Below, piece after piece: positions 22,100 to 32,684 of a DNA stretch of 64,000 nucleotides. Each line of letters opens with the position of its first letter. Position 1 is the first letter of the stretch. The position numbers were made by a program, and so were the translations under genes. The notes beneath the pieces were generated by a model. It was not told the DNA's origin and searched no databases. It was given only the letters and a program-made list of their open reading frames with translations. The DNA comes from Chrysopilus asiliformis. Its lineage: Eukaryota; Arthropoda; Insecta; Diptera; Rhagionidae. The DNA is taken from contig OZ035961.1 in NCBI GenBank assembly GCA_964034945.1, positions 86,694,124-86,758,123 on the forward strand. The letters are read 5' to 3'.

Positions 22100-22592
22100 T
22101 GTAGTCGCCCGATGGAGTGAAACTATTGGAACTATTTCACTGAATCACTTTATTGAACCATTATTAATACAGAAGAAATTCGCGCTGATTAACAGTATTT
22201 ACTTACAAGAAATTACTTGCACTAACAGAATTTACTTAACAAGAAATTACTTGCACTAACAGAATTTACTTAACAAGAAATTACTTGCACTGATTTGATC
22301 TGGTTGACTGCTTGACTGTCTGCCGTTGTTCTTGATTCTCAACCGCCAACAGCCCTTCGAGCTGTTGGCGTCGGCCGAAGGAATTCACAGTGTCAGCGCG
22401 TTTCCCTTATCACTCGCCCAAACCGTGAGTAGCCACTTGTGTGCATCGTAAGCATTTTATTGCTTACGATGCCAGCGGCGTCAGGTTTCGCTTTTGGCCG
22501 ACGGAAACGCTTCTGCTAAATAGCAGTTTGCCGTCCCGCCAGCCAGGGCCGGCAATGTGATAATAAAGGGAGTGACGGCCAGGGCCGTCACA
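22100..22592 (-). mobile_element. Ty3/gypsy-type 5' LTR (copy 1)
   Basis: A 493-bp LTR, TGTGACGGCC...GACTACA on the sense (minus) strand. It shares a conserved block with the LTRs at 25891 and 29574: a terminal GTGACGGCC/GGCCGTCAC palindrome, a hairpin at 22443-22472 with AATAAA in its loop, and a GCCAACAGC/GCTGTTGGC hairpin (22344-22370). The part toward the primer site is AT-rich, with three 34-bp tandem units (about 22195-22288). It inserted into the hAT gene to its right. The flank is CCCC; no second copy of it is seen on the other side because the 3' part of the element is gone. Confidence 0.85.
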
Positions 22593-23652
22593 CCCCCTTC
22601 CGCTAGTTTCTACATCATTAGAGATATCGAGTTGAAATTTGTTGCGTGTACGGATTGTTAACAATTTGCGCGAACGAAAAAAGTCGTTCCACTGCATCTG
22701 ATGACGGAAGTGCAGTGTTGAACCGCAAAAACAATTTTTTAATTGTTGGGTAATTTTCCAACATTGTTAAATCTGTTCTCGCGTCTGCCAGATAATTATA
22801 AAACTCCAGCTCAATAGAGTTGACCTTCGGGTTTTGGGCCTCGGCGCTGTCGTTGGAATCTATAACGGAGTGCTGGTATAAATATCTTTTTAAAAATATT
22901 AGCTTAATATTGGTCTTACCATCTTCCTCAAAATCAAAGAAGTTGTGGATACCTTTACTGCACACTTCTGAGTTCGACTCGTTTAGTTTAAAGAGCTAAC
23001 AGGAAAGACTTGTTTACCTTTAGCGATAACAACATTATAAACATGGTCTAAGGTCTTAAGGTTGGCTGTCGACTTTATAACGTTGAACCATCGTGATTTG
23101 GTTGAGGGCACTGTAAATGCTGCAACAAGGCCATTGTAAGCACTCTCATCTAATTTGAAATAGTTTTCAAATCTCTCCACAAGTTTCTTTTGCAGACATT
23201 TTGCAATTGCCTTCAAATATACTAGCTCTGAACAATTGGCAAGCTTGAGAAGCTTAGTTTTTAGAGTAGCAAACGTTGGGAGTAAGTAACCAAAGTATGA
23301 GTTTTTTTCACCTTGGAGAAAATCTATACTTCGGGCCAAAGGTTACTTTAAGGTACTCGCAATCAACTTCAGAAAATTGATCAACCTTTAGCTGTTCGCA
23401 AAGGGGAGATAATTTATCCCTGTGATGTAATATTTTCACCACAGCATCATAAGTAGAGTTCCACCGGGTCACACCCGGGTAACTGAGTTTTTGACCTAAA
23501 ACGCTTTTAATAATCTCGCTTATTTTTGGTCTGCTGGCTTTATTCCTCAATGTTAAATGCACCACGCGACACGAGGAAAATACTCGAAATGGCCAGTAAT
23601 TGTTCGCCGGCCCTGCATTGGTGGTAGAGGGTACATCTGTCATCACGGCTCC
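22593..23652 (-). pseudogene. hAT transposase, broken
   Basis: Minus-strand pieces form one hAT transposase. An exon starts after a splice acceptor (ttttttttcacag) at 23652 and carries the family's RWNSTYDAV motif. After a frameshift near 23330 comes a central helical part (FLQGEKNSYFGYLLPTFATL). After another break comes the C-terminal dimerisation motif LPSSDAVERLFSFA at about 22680-22725. The frame runs on to 22593, where the LTR at 22100-22592 cuts it. The N-terminal BED finger was not found; the mariner starting at 23875 lies on that side. Nuclease function is lost. Confidence 0.72.
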
Positions 23653-23874
23653 TGTGAAAAAAAACACACTTAAGTATAACTCAGTAAGCGAGTGCATGCG
23701 TGTTAATGTGTACAACTACATTCGAACAATATTACCGCCAACGCTACAGTCCCTCTGTGACGCACACAGAGATCGCCCCTTGTATGCAGACCTGCTGACG
23801 CTGTTTTAATTACAAAATTTCATTTTAAAATTTTCATATAACCTCACTTTTCTGACAAAAAAAAACTTTAGCTA

Positions 23875-25167
23875 ACACATGGATCAATAAGTCCCGAGAC
23901 TAACCCAGAGATGACGCTCGTAGTAAACCAGTAACCACGTCTTTCTAGAGTACTAACCTTTGCTTGAAACGTGTCAAAATTTTAAGTCGATCGGACCAGA
24001 AACAGCTGAGTTATCGAGGTTGGAGTAAAGTCGTTTTGTAGTTTGTTTAAAAAATGGAAAAAACCGAGTTTCGTGTTCTGATAAAACATTGTTTTTTAAT
24101 GGGTAAAAACACCGTGCAAGCGAAACAATGGATTGAAAAATGTTACCCGGACTCTTGTCCATCAAAAGCAACGATTTGTCGGTGGTTTGCCGAGTTTAAA
24201 CGTGGTCGTACCGACACAAATGACGCGGAACGCTCGGGTAGACCTGTGGAAGCCGTTACACCGGAAAATGTGAGTGAAGTGACAAAAATTATAATGAAAG
24301 ATCGTAAAGTGAAGCTCCGTGAGATTGCTGAGATAACACAGATATCATATGGAAGTGCATTTACTATCCTTCATGAAAAATTGAGCATGAAAAAGGTTTT
24401 TTCCAAGTGGGTGCCGCGATTGCTTTCGATGGAACAAAAACAGCAACGAGTCGATGATTCAGAAAGCTGTTTATCGCTATTTACTCGCAATAAAAAAGAT
24501 TTCTTGCGTCGTTACGTGTCCATGGACGAAACATGGATACATCACTACACTCCAGAGTCGAAGCGGCAGTCATCTGAGTGGCGCACAGCTGGCGAAAGCC
24601 GTCCGAAGCGTCCGAAAACGCAGCAGTCAGCTGGCAAAGTCATGGCGTCAGTTTTTTGGGATACGCATGGCGTGATTTTCATTGACTACCTCGAAAAAGG
24701 TAAATCGATCAAGAGTGATTATTATATTGACTTGCTGGTGCGTTTGAAGGAGGAAATCGCAAAAAAACGACCGCACATGCAGAGAAAAAAAATCCTTTTT
24801 CACCAAGACAATGCACCCTGCCACAAGTCGATGAAAACAATGGCAAAATTGAACGAATTGGGCTTTCATCTGCTTCCCCACCCCCCATACTCGCCAGATT
24901 TAGCCCCCAGTGACTACTGGCTCTTTGCTGATCTTAAAAAAATGCTCCAGGGAAAAAGATTTGGCTCAAATGAGGAGGTCATCGCTGAAACTGAAGCTTA
25001 TTTTGAAGCGAAAGATAATTTTTTTTATAAACATGGTATTGAAAAATTGGAAAAGCGTTGGAACGATTGTATCACCCTAAAAGGTGATTATATTGATGAA
25101 TAAAAAAAAATTTGGCAAAAAAAATGTTGTTTTCATTGTTAGTCTCGGGACTTATTGATCCATGTGT
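23875..25167 (+). mobile_element. Full-length mariner element
   Basis: 1293 bp with perfect 30-bp inverted ends (ACACATGGATCAATAAGTCC...), 23875-23904 and 25138-25167, flanked by TA on both sides. Length, end structure and one open transposase frame match an autonomous mariner (about 1.3 kb). Confidence 0.95.
24054..25103 (+). CDS. Mariner transposase, intact reading frame
   Basis: The 349-residue cut-and-paste transposase has the usual mariner length (about 345). Residues 1-60 hold the first HTH, ending in WFAEFKRGRTDTNDAERSGR. A second HTH lies about 75-115. The linker motif is WVPRLL (119-124). The catalytic triad is complete: D158 (MDETW), D252 (HQDNAPCH) and D287 (YSPDLAPSDYWLF), with 34 residues between the last two, the DD34D signature. 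No stop or frameshift is visible and both TIRs are perfect, so it is young and possibly active. The 5' leader from the TIR is 150 bp. The 73-codon ORF at 24454 is a frame shadow. Confidence 0.95.
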   Translation: MEKTEFRVLIKHCFLMGKNTVQAKQWIEKCYPDSCPSKATICRWFAEFKRGRTDTNDAERSGRPVEAVTPENVSEVTKIIMKDRKVKLREIAEITQISYGSAFTILHEKLSMKKVFSKWVPRLLSMEQKQQRVDDSESCLSLFTRNKKDFLRRYVSMDETWIHHYTPESKRQSSEWRTAGESRPKRPKTQQSAGKVMASVFWDTHGVIFIDYLEKGKSIKSDYYIDLLVRLKEEIAKKRPHMQRKKILFHQDNAPCHKSMKTMAKLNELGFHLLPHPPYSPDLAPSDYWLFADLKKMLQGKRFGSNEEVIAETEAYFEAKDNFFYKHGIEKLEKRWNDCITLKGDYIDE

Positions 25168-25169
25168 TA

Positions 25170-25890
25170 CAAACCAATTTTATTGGAAATTGGAGCGGAA
25201 AAACTTTTCAACCTCACCCCGCTTTTTCCCACCCCACTTCAGCGGCCATTTTAAACCAATTTTATGAGGTCTGTGACCCCAAATTGTCTAATTTAGGGTT
25301 CTCGGATCCTCACAATTCGTCGCATTCCGGTAAAGTAAAATTATTCCGAACTTACTTTGTCGGCCAAGAAAAACACAGTAAAATCACGGAAAACAGTAGT
25401 TTATCACTAATATCTAATAATAAATTCGAGTTTGTTAAGCCCCGAAATACTTGCACTTATTTTTGGGCGAAAATATATTATAATTTACCTAAAACGCGAT
25501 ATAAAATTAAAGTTGCGATTTCCTCCCGACGAAATAATGCATAATAGCGCGAACAATGACAAGTGACTAAATCACCGACTACTTACTCATACATGTCCGA
25601 GTTACTTTCGGGGCTTTCTTACCAATGCCCTCGCAGGTTCTGGTAGAGTTCAACTTCAGACCTGGTTCACTACTACACATCCGAACTACTGTCACTCACC
25701 GATCAGAAATGTCAGACTCCTGTTACGCCGTTCATGGGTATTTCTTTTTCCCTGGTTCGCCAGTCTTACCAATGGCGACTTTAGGTTTTGTTGGGATTTT
25801 AAGGTATTACCAAATATTTAATTGCTCACCCTTTTTTTCCCTAACATACCTTTTTATGTTTATGTAATGTAAAAGTGAAGGGCTTAAGAG
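25170..25890. other. Unassigned sequence between mariner and LTR
   Basis: A plus-strand frame is open from 25155 to 25544, but its first codons lie in the mariner end, so it is probably chance. It is less AT-rich than its surroundings ('cctcaccccgctttttccca'). It might be the far side of the broken hAT element; I cannot show it. Confidence 0.2.
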
Positions 25891-26409
25891 TGTTGTGGTC
25901 CGAGTTCAACGAAGAAGATATTTAGCAAAACACAAAGTCACTGATTAAATCCGTACTTTATTAATTGTTCTTGAATAAAAACTTCTTGTATTATTACTTA
26001 AATACAAACTTCTTGTATTATTAACTGAACTAAAAACTTCTTGTATTATTAATTTAAATACAACTTCTTGTATAATTAAACTGAACTAAAAACTTCTTGA
26101 ATTATTACTTGAACTTATCGCTTCCACTCATGATATTCTTCTGATATACTTTTCATCTTTGACTGCCAGCAGCCCTTTGAGCTGCTGGCGTCGGTCAAAG
26201 GAATTCGCAGCGTAAGCGCGTTGTTTACCATTCGCCCGAAACGTGAACAGCCATTTGTGTGCATCGTAAGCTTATTTTGCTTACGATGCCAGCGGTGTCC
26301 GGTTTCGCCTTTGGTCGACGGAAACGGTTCTGCTAAATAAGCAGTTCGTGTTCCCGTCTGCCAGGGCCGGCGATATGGTAATTAGGGGGTGACGGTTAGG
26401 GCCGTCACA
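25891..26409 (-). mobile_element. Solo LTR (copy 2) with AGAG target duplication
   Basis: 519 bp, TGTTGTGGTCC...CCGTCACA on the plus strand, with AGAG on both sides (25887-25890 and 26410-26413). It has the conserved hairpin block of copy 1. Its poly(A) hairpin (26261-26288) has a mutated loop. About five ACTTCTTGTATTATTA units occupy 25975-26110. The sense strand is minus by analogy with copy 1. No internal region remains. Confidence 0.9.
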
Positions 26410-26413
26410 AGAG

Positions 26414-27600
26414 CATTTATAAAGTCTGTCATAAATTTTACTCTTTTATACGTAGCATAATAAAGTATTGACATCATACAAAATTACGACTTCTTCATTT
26501 GGTCTAAAACACATTTTCCGAGCTCTCCCTGTATTTATGTCAAACATATTATGTTTAAAGTAATTATAATATGATGGCTGGATTTTTATTCAAGTACCTA
26601 GATTGCTCATGGTCACAATTGAATACAACGAAATGTATTTTTGAATGAAACAAATGAGGAATAGGAAAATTTTTGATGTCATTCGATCATCCGAATGTGT
26701 GAGAAATAAAGCTTGAAGAGTTTTCTATTTAATAAAAAACCGCATTCAAAAGTTTTTATTCGATAATGAATTTTGGCCGATGAAAACCGATCCTGAACCA
26801 CTGTGCGTCGATTTGTTCTCCAGGGAAATAACTAAACCGAAAAAACAATAAACATTACACCTGTCTCAAAACCCTGCAAAAATTGAGAACAAAGTGGCAG
26901 TACAGTTGCATCAAGATGTACGAAACCTCGATAACCTGGAACGAAACATTAGATAACTCGAATTTTTTTTGCGCTCTCCAGATACGATTTATCGGGGTTC
27001 GACTGTATAAGCTTCCAAATTCTTAGTGAATTCTTGTTAAAATATCAAAGGAAAAAATTTAACAAAGAAATAAAATAAATAGGGGAGGATAGGGAGACTT
27101 GATCCCCCCATCAAATCTCTTAAATGAAGCAATGTTAAAAAACCTAGTTAGACATACTTTGAAGACATTAGATTTTGTCTCATTTAATTGTGGGTGTCCC
27201 GTATGTAAAAGGTTAAACATAAAGTTGAAAGTTTTTATGACTGTCAAGAAGTTTTAAAGTAGAGGAAACCGGGCACAAAAATAACATTTTTTACATTTCG
27301 CTCGACCGGTAGTTAACTTTTAAAAATCTGACGAAACTGAACGGGCCTTCTTAAAGTTCATATATTTATCTTGCATTTCACGATTTTTAAGATTTATATT
27401 ATACATCATTTAAAGAGGTACAGTAATTTTTCGGATGGACATCCGTTGTTACTTTCATCCTAGAGGTCGTGGACGAAAGTAACACACCATAAGGTTGGAA
27501 GTAACACCGAGATTCCTTAAGTGGATTAAGTAAAAATACATTTTTAACGTTCTTTCTATTCAACTTTTATAATAAAAATGAAAAATGTTTTTGATATTTT
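26414..27600. other. No gene; possible Tigger end
   Basis: The sequence 'atttatcggggttcgactgta' (about 26989-27009) has the form of a Tigger-type right terminus, and a weaker 'tacagttgc...cctcgataacc' lies near 26897. A 'ggggaggatagggagacttgatcccc' stretch lies at about 27082. No supported ORF. Confidence 0.3.
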
Positions 27601-27620
27601 TAATTATATTTTTAATTTTC

Positions 27621-28845
27621 TACGAAGCTAAAGTAGATTTCTTTATATTTGTCATGTTTTCATATTCTCGGGCAATTGCCATTTTCTCGGGAGTATCGGT
27701 TAGAATGACAGTTTTTCGTTTTTTCCGTCCTTTCTTGGTTTCTTGCGACTTACTGGATTCTGGATTAGTATTTGCGGATGTTTTTAATTCGGCTTGTCCT
27801 GTTTTGTTCTGTGTATGAAATGCACTAGAAGCTGCTTCAGAATTAAGGAACTGAAGTTCATGATGGAGAACGCTTCGATCAGACGTTGACAGTTGAGAAT
27901 AAGGACCCTGAGATTCATTTTGAGGAATGACTTCTTGTCAACAGTAGAATCGCGCGAATATATTGGTGTTCAATGGGCTTATTCTGGTATATTGAATTCC
28001 CGCTGTTATATTATTTTTTTCTCACCTTTTATTAAGTAATGTTGTTTAATGTAAAACAATGTTGTGTTCTTTTTTGTTATTTTTATTTTATACAATTTAA
28101 TTTCTTACACTCAATTATTTTTCTTAATTGCTGCACAATGTTATGATTATCAATGGTAAAACAAAATCCTCTTTCTTCCTTTATTCACATCGAATTTAAT
28201 AAAAAGAACAAATCTCCCTCGTGATACTTTATATTAATCATTGCTCGCATCATGGCTCACAGTCAAACCAAAAAATATAATTATCGATTCACAATTTACA
28301 AAAGAATCAATGACAAACAGAAACTCAAAAGTCCAGAGATTAGTATCTCAGACCCTCTTTACTGAAGCTTTGCGACTTTTCTCGATCACCGTTTTTACTC
28401 TACTCGATTAGATCTGACTGACTACTACTGACTCCACGCATGCTTCGGTGGCTGCCGATATTCAAACCGCCCACTCGCTGATCGATATTTTCTTATCAAT
28501 CATTCGCGGTGGTCTTTTGTTTGCCGAATTGGCGAAATTAAAGGGCTTTCTGTGATTTCGCGTGTCATTTGATACCGAGAACACTTGCGCGGAAATCATT
28601 GTTGATTTTATTTAAAGTGTGGAATTTTTATTCCACAGCGTTCAGATTTTCTTGGATTGCCGAATTGGCAAAATTGCTTTCAAAACTTTCTTTGATTCAC
28701 AGTGTCATTTGACACCGTGGACACTTGCCCGGAAATCGTTGTTGATTTCATTTGAACTGTGGAATTTTTATTCCACAACACCGCTAAGACATTTTTGGGA
28801 GTGATGGAAAGAGGAAAAGCAACCCACACAATGCTACACGGAAAG
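27621..28845 (-). pseudogene. Tigger transposase C-terminal part, split by a solo LTR
   Basis: Minus-strand reading. Upstream of the LTR (28785-28845) lies a PLSITPKNVLAG-like stretch. Beyond the LTR the frame continues GIQYTRISPLNTNIFARF, hits one TGA, then runs through EVIPQNESQGPYSQLSTSDR to KKGRKKRKTVILTDTPEKMA, ending at TAG near 27621. 'ATPKN..AGF..TGI.P.N.DIF' and 'LTDTPEK' are hallmarks of the Tigger C-terminal region after the DDE domain. Removing LTR 28004-28780 and one CCGC joins the two halves in frame. No catalytic part is seen here. Confidence 0.62.
28004..28780 (-). mobile_element. Solo LTR with CCGC target duplication
   Basis: 777 bp, TGTTATATTA...TTCCACAACA, with CCGC on both sides (28000-28003 and 28781-28784). 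It contains an imperfect tandem duplication of about 135 bp (28524-28638 and 28659-28778), each unit ending in the hairpin TGTGGAATTTTTATTCCACA. On the minus strand that hairpin contains AATAAA, so the sense strand is probably minus. Its sequence is unrelated to the 22100/25891/29574 family. Confidence 0.82.
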
Positions 28846-29281
28846 AAAAATTATGATTCCCCTAAACATATTTTGCAGTCATGATTTTTATGTTTGTCAC
28901 ATTCAAACATGATATGTTCATCACATGCGATGATATGGGGTGCTTGTCGCGTCGTGCTGTAATCATAAATGTGGTTCTCGGGAAGATAATTATGCTTAGT
29001 TTTATCAAGCGGATTGGATTTCTTCGAATAAATATTATTCACTGAAATCACGAGATGCTTCACAACGACAATAACTGTGTTGCCTGTCAACATGAATTTT
29101 AGTTCTTTGTACTGAACAAAGTTCTGTATTCACCTGGCAATTTTGAATGGTGCAAAAATTAAGTGGAGCTTTTTAAATTACGTTTGTTAAATGATATTGA
29201 ACAAAATAGATAAATTAAATAACATCTAAGCTAAAAAATTGAGCAACAAACATTGAAAATTATTGCATAACTTGTCGGTAT
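28785..29281. other. No gene beyond the Tigger remnant
   Basis: A minus ORF at 28851-29093 (80 codons) shows no motif I know. The rest is AT-rich. Confidence 0.3.
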
Positions 29282-29573
29282 CTAAGTTGAAAACTCTTTC
29301 ATGTTGTTTAAATCGTTGATAAGGCACTCTACACTCGGTATCTTTTTATCTTCAATGATTATTCCAAAGATAGCGCGTTGTACAAAGTTCCATACGTGGT
29401 CACATATCTTCGGGTATTGCACATCTATTGCCATTATGTAAAGAAAACATGATTCCAGTGCCTGTAAAGGATCAGCAATTTTAAAGGTGTGTCCGGCGAC
29501 GGAAAACTCTCCAAAAGCGATTGCTCCACTGCTATCTTTTATCAATTTTACTCTGACGTCCTGTTGTTGATCT

Positions 29574-30134
29574 TGTCGTAGTCCGTGAGGTATTGTTGGA
29601 TGGATGGGGAGTTGTTAATAACACACTCGAGTTTTCACTTACTATTTATTCACTACTAACTTTACTTAACTTTTAATTAACTACATGCAACTTTAACTTT
29701 AAATTAACTAATGTAAATTTAACTTCAAAATTAACTAATCTAACTTTAACTTCAAAATTAACTAAGTACACTTAACTTAAGTTAGTTATTTGCCTGTCAA
29801 GACAAGAACAATGAATGACTACTAAAAACTGAATGCTTCGACTGACTACTCACGTCAGAATCAAGAGAAAGAATGCTCAACTTCCATCGACCGACAGCAC
29901 TTCAGCTGTTGGCGTCGATCGAGGGAATTCGCAGTGTAAGCGCATTTCCTTATCACTCGCCCAAACCATGCACAGCCACTTGTGTGCATCGTAAGCATTT
30001 TATTGCTTACGATGCTAGCGGCATCGGGTTTCGCCTTTGGCCTACGGAAACGCTTCTGCTAAATAAGCATATTGCATTCCCGCCCGCCAGGGCCGGCAGT
30101 GTGATAATAAGGGGTGACGGCCAGGGCCGTCACA
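29574..30134 (-). mobile_element. Solo LTR (copy 3) with ATCT target duplication
   Basis: 561 bp, TGTCGTAGTCC...CCGTCACA, with ATCT on both sides (29570-29573 and 30135-30138). The conserved hairpin block is present, with AATAAA in the loop of 29986-30015. The AT-rich part has repeats of 'ttaactaa.t..aactt' (about 29640-29780). It sits in the last exon of the broken gene. Confidence 0.92.
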
Positions 30135-30303
30135 ATCTTCTGATGCCTGTACAACTGACTGAAAATAAGAACTTGTTATTGAAACCATAAATATGTCTTA
30201 TTATTTTTACCTCATATGTTTTAATAAATCCTTCTTGAATGTCCCGTTTGGTGACCTTAATCTTCCCGTCGGCGCTTCGTCGACCTCTATGTGGTAAAAG
30301 GTA

Positions 30304-31220
30304 CACTCTAGTTGATTTTCGTTGAATTTTACTACATTAATTGAAGGAAACTAAATGCCTTCAATAAATGTAGTGATTTCACACTGCAGAGTATTCGAAA
30401 AATAAAGTGATTTCACACAAAAATATTCATAAAATATGGAGGGATTTCACACAAAAAATCCTTAGATAAATAGTGAATTTACTCAAAATCAGTGGTTTTT
30501 CCCACAAAGCGCAGAGTGATTTTACACAGAACAAGCTTCCCTCAACAAATTTCAAAGTAAATCCACACGAAATATGCAGTGATTATATCCAGAATCCACA
30601 ATATTATTCACAGCGCCCAATATTTTTAATTTTCAAATTTTCCAGTATCTTTATGTACGAGACCTTAAAAAGTTATGTTTCATATTCATTTTAACTTTCA
30701 TTTTTAATTTCATTTTAACAATTATATTTTGAAAATATTTTCAAACAATTTTTAGCCAAGCACGTAAATAAAATATTCTTTTGATTTCTATGATTATACA
30801 AATGTTTGTTATAATTATGTAAAAACATAAAATTATTTTCACAAATATTACACCGATACATTTAAAAACAGATTAAACAAATTTCTTACCCTGACCACGT
30901 TTGAACTTGGAATGACGCTCTACATAACTGTTTACCGAAAAACTCATAATTTAACACTCATACAAACTGTTTTTGCTCACTTTTTATAGTAAAATCACGC
31001 CAATGTTGTGATTTAACTGGTTACGCGAACTTATTTACCTTAGATTGTTGGAAATCACTTGTCGTTTGTTACAAATCATACCAATTTAGTAGTGAAACTA
31101 CGCTCCAATAGGAATTTCACTCGCTTTGTTGAAAATCACTCATCAAAAATGCGAATATGCTCCAAAAATGGGCTTTTACCCACAAAATTTTGTTGGAATT
31201 CAAACAAATCAACTAGAGTG
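30304..31220. mobile_element. TA-flanked MITE with GTGATTTCACAC repeats
   Basis: The ends are CACTCTAGTTGATT and AATCAACTAGAGTG, with TA on both sides (30302-30303 and 31221-31222). Many copies of 'gtgatttcacac' or its complement line both ends. Non-coding, 917 bp. It lies in an exon of the broken gene. A second copy of its right end (32685-32842) came with the tandem duplication. Confidence 0.8.
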
Positions 31221-32684
31221 TAGGGTATCAGCTGAAGGGCTTTTGCCGCCTTATGTCCTTTAAAAAAAAGTTATGAAAAATATATTTTATATGAATTAAA
31301 AATTTACTTACTGTCGTTTTGGGTATTTTCAATTTCTTCAAGGATTTCGATGACAGTGTTGTCGCGCGATGGTTTTGACTTGGTCAATACTTATTGCCAC
31401 AATTTCATCCAATTATCTACTTGTCCAAATTTCCCGTATTTCACAACGTCCAACTGGCAAAGTTTAACTCCGTTTATCCCCAAAAGCGCCGGATACTTTG
31501 AAATGTAACATGCAGTAGTTATCACGGTATTGAGCTCATTAAATCGATATTGTTGGTTTGCTGTCCATCGAATTTCAATCTCTTTAGAGTCCGAAGAGTT
31601 GCTGCAAGTAAGTTATGTATTGCTCAATTTCTTCTTTGCTAGATGTGGGTTTTTCGAGAGTAACAGAATAACTTGATTGCGAACCCCGTGGAATATTTTT
31701 GGAAATTCTTAATTGCGTTCGGAGGTTATTGTAAGCGTTCCATAATTTGCCTCGCGCTTGAATTTTCCTCGTTGATGGAACAAAAAATGTTGAAACTACT
31801 TCTTTCGGAAAAATTTCCCGTATGTTATCTGCCAATTCTTCAAAGTCTTGGCGCCTCAAAGCTGTGTTATGCAACTATGTTACACTATACTCAATTACCG
31901 CCTTAGCAATGTTTGTTCTATGTTTGTTTTGCAATTCTTTTCCACTTTCAACTCAAACTATTATAGGTTTTATTGCAGTTAAATTCCGAATTTCTTCTAC
32001 AGTAGGCTAACACACGGCATACTGGTCAAATATAGCGCTGGAAGAAAGTGAACTTGATACTGTTGTTGGAATACTTTGCTGCGACAATATACAACTGCTC
32101 AAATCGTCGATGTTTGGCACAATCTGCGGAACTGTATTGAAATAAAATAGAAGTCTCTTTGATACAATTTATACCTAATTCAATGTAAAAGGAAGGAGCA
32201 TCACACCTTCGAGCTGCGTTTCTGCAACAGGACAACCGTTTATAGAAATAATAAGATTTTCTTGAGATGAAATATTAAATGCTTGTCTTCCTGTGGGGCG
32301 AAAAATATTAAAAGCGCGCATAAAAAATTATTGCTTGTTTAATCTGCGTACCTGCAGAAATTACATTTGCGTAGATAGCGCTGTCGATACCAACCTCAAT
32401 GATTTTTTTTTCTCGCAATAAGTTATTTGAACATACATCGTAAAATTATTATTAAAACAGGTAATGAAAATATTATGGAAAAGAAAATATAATGTTTTTT
32501 AAAACAATTCAGTGTATTGTCCTTTTAAAAAAATAGTTTTAAAGTCTACTGAACATTTATATTGCGATAAAAAATCCACTCAAAATTCCGTGGATTTCTA
32601 GATCGGTCTCTGGAACAAGTAAGCAGGGCACAATGTGGAAATCGTGATTGATGTTTGGGTTAAAAATTGTAGCGTTTCTTGTTC

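Larger units (their letters stand above)
29282..32280 (-). pseudogene. Broken multi-exon gene of an unnamed insect family
   Basis: Minus strand, exons in order. (a) 32280 down to about 31600: a long frame with TAG, TGA and TAG stops, containing NTALRRQDFEELADNIREIF and GKLWNAYNNLRTQLRI. (b) A 1-nt frame change near 31600, then RWTANQQYRFNELNTVITTA and a TAA stop. (c) Donor gtaagt near 31310, acceptor near 31259, then HKAAKALQLIPYLLPHRGRR, interrupted by the MITE at 30304-31220. (d) A 51-bp intron (30161-30211). (e) A last exon, interrupted by the solo LTR at 29574-30134, ending DPLQALESCFLYIMAIDVQY...TST-stop at 29282. I recall similar uncharacterised multi-exon insect proteins, often multicopy and possibly transposon-derived, but can assign no function. 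Removing both insertions with one TSD copy each restores the frame across both breakpoints. Confidence 0.68.

Noticed and set aside
21187..22259. Hydrophobic ORFs (FLLILLFFLFIGDAELI, FLFFFFNFFSQFFHF)
   Set aside because: Poly-T tracts read as Phe/Leu; no start context or partner.
24454..24881. ORFs on both strands inside the mariner
   Set aside because: Frame shadows of the intact transposase.
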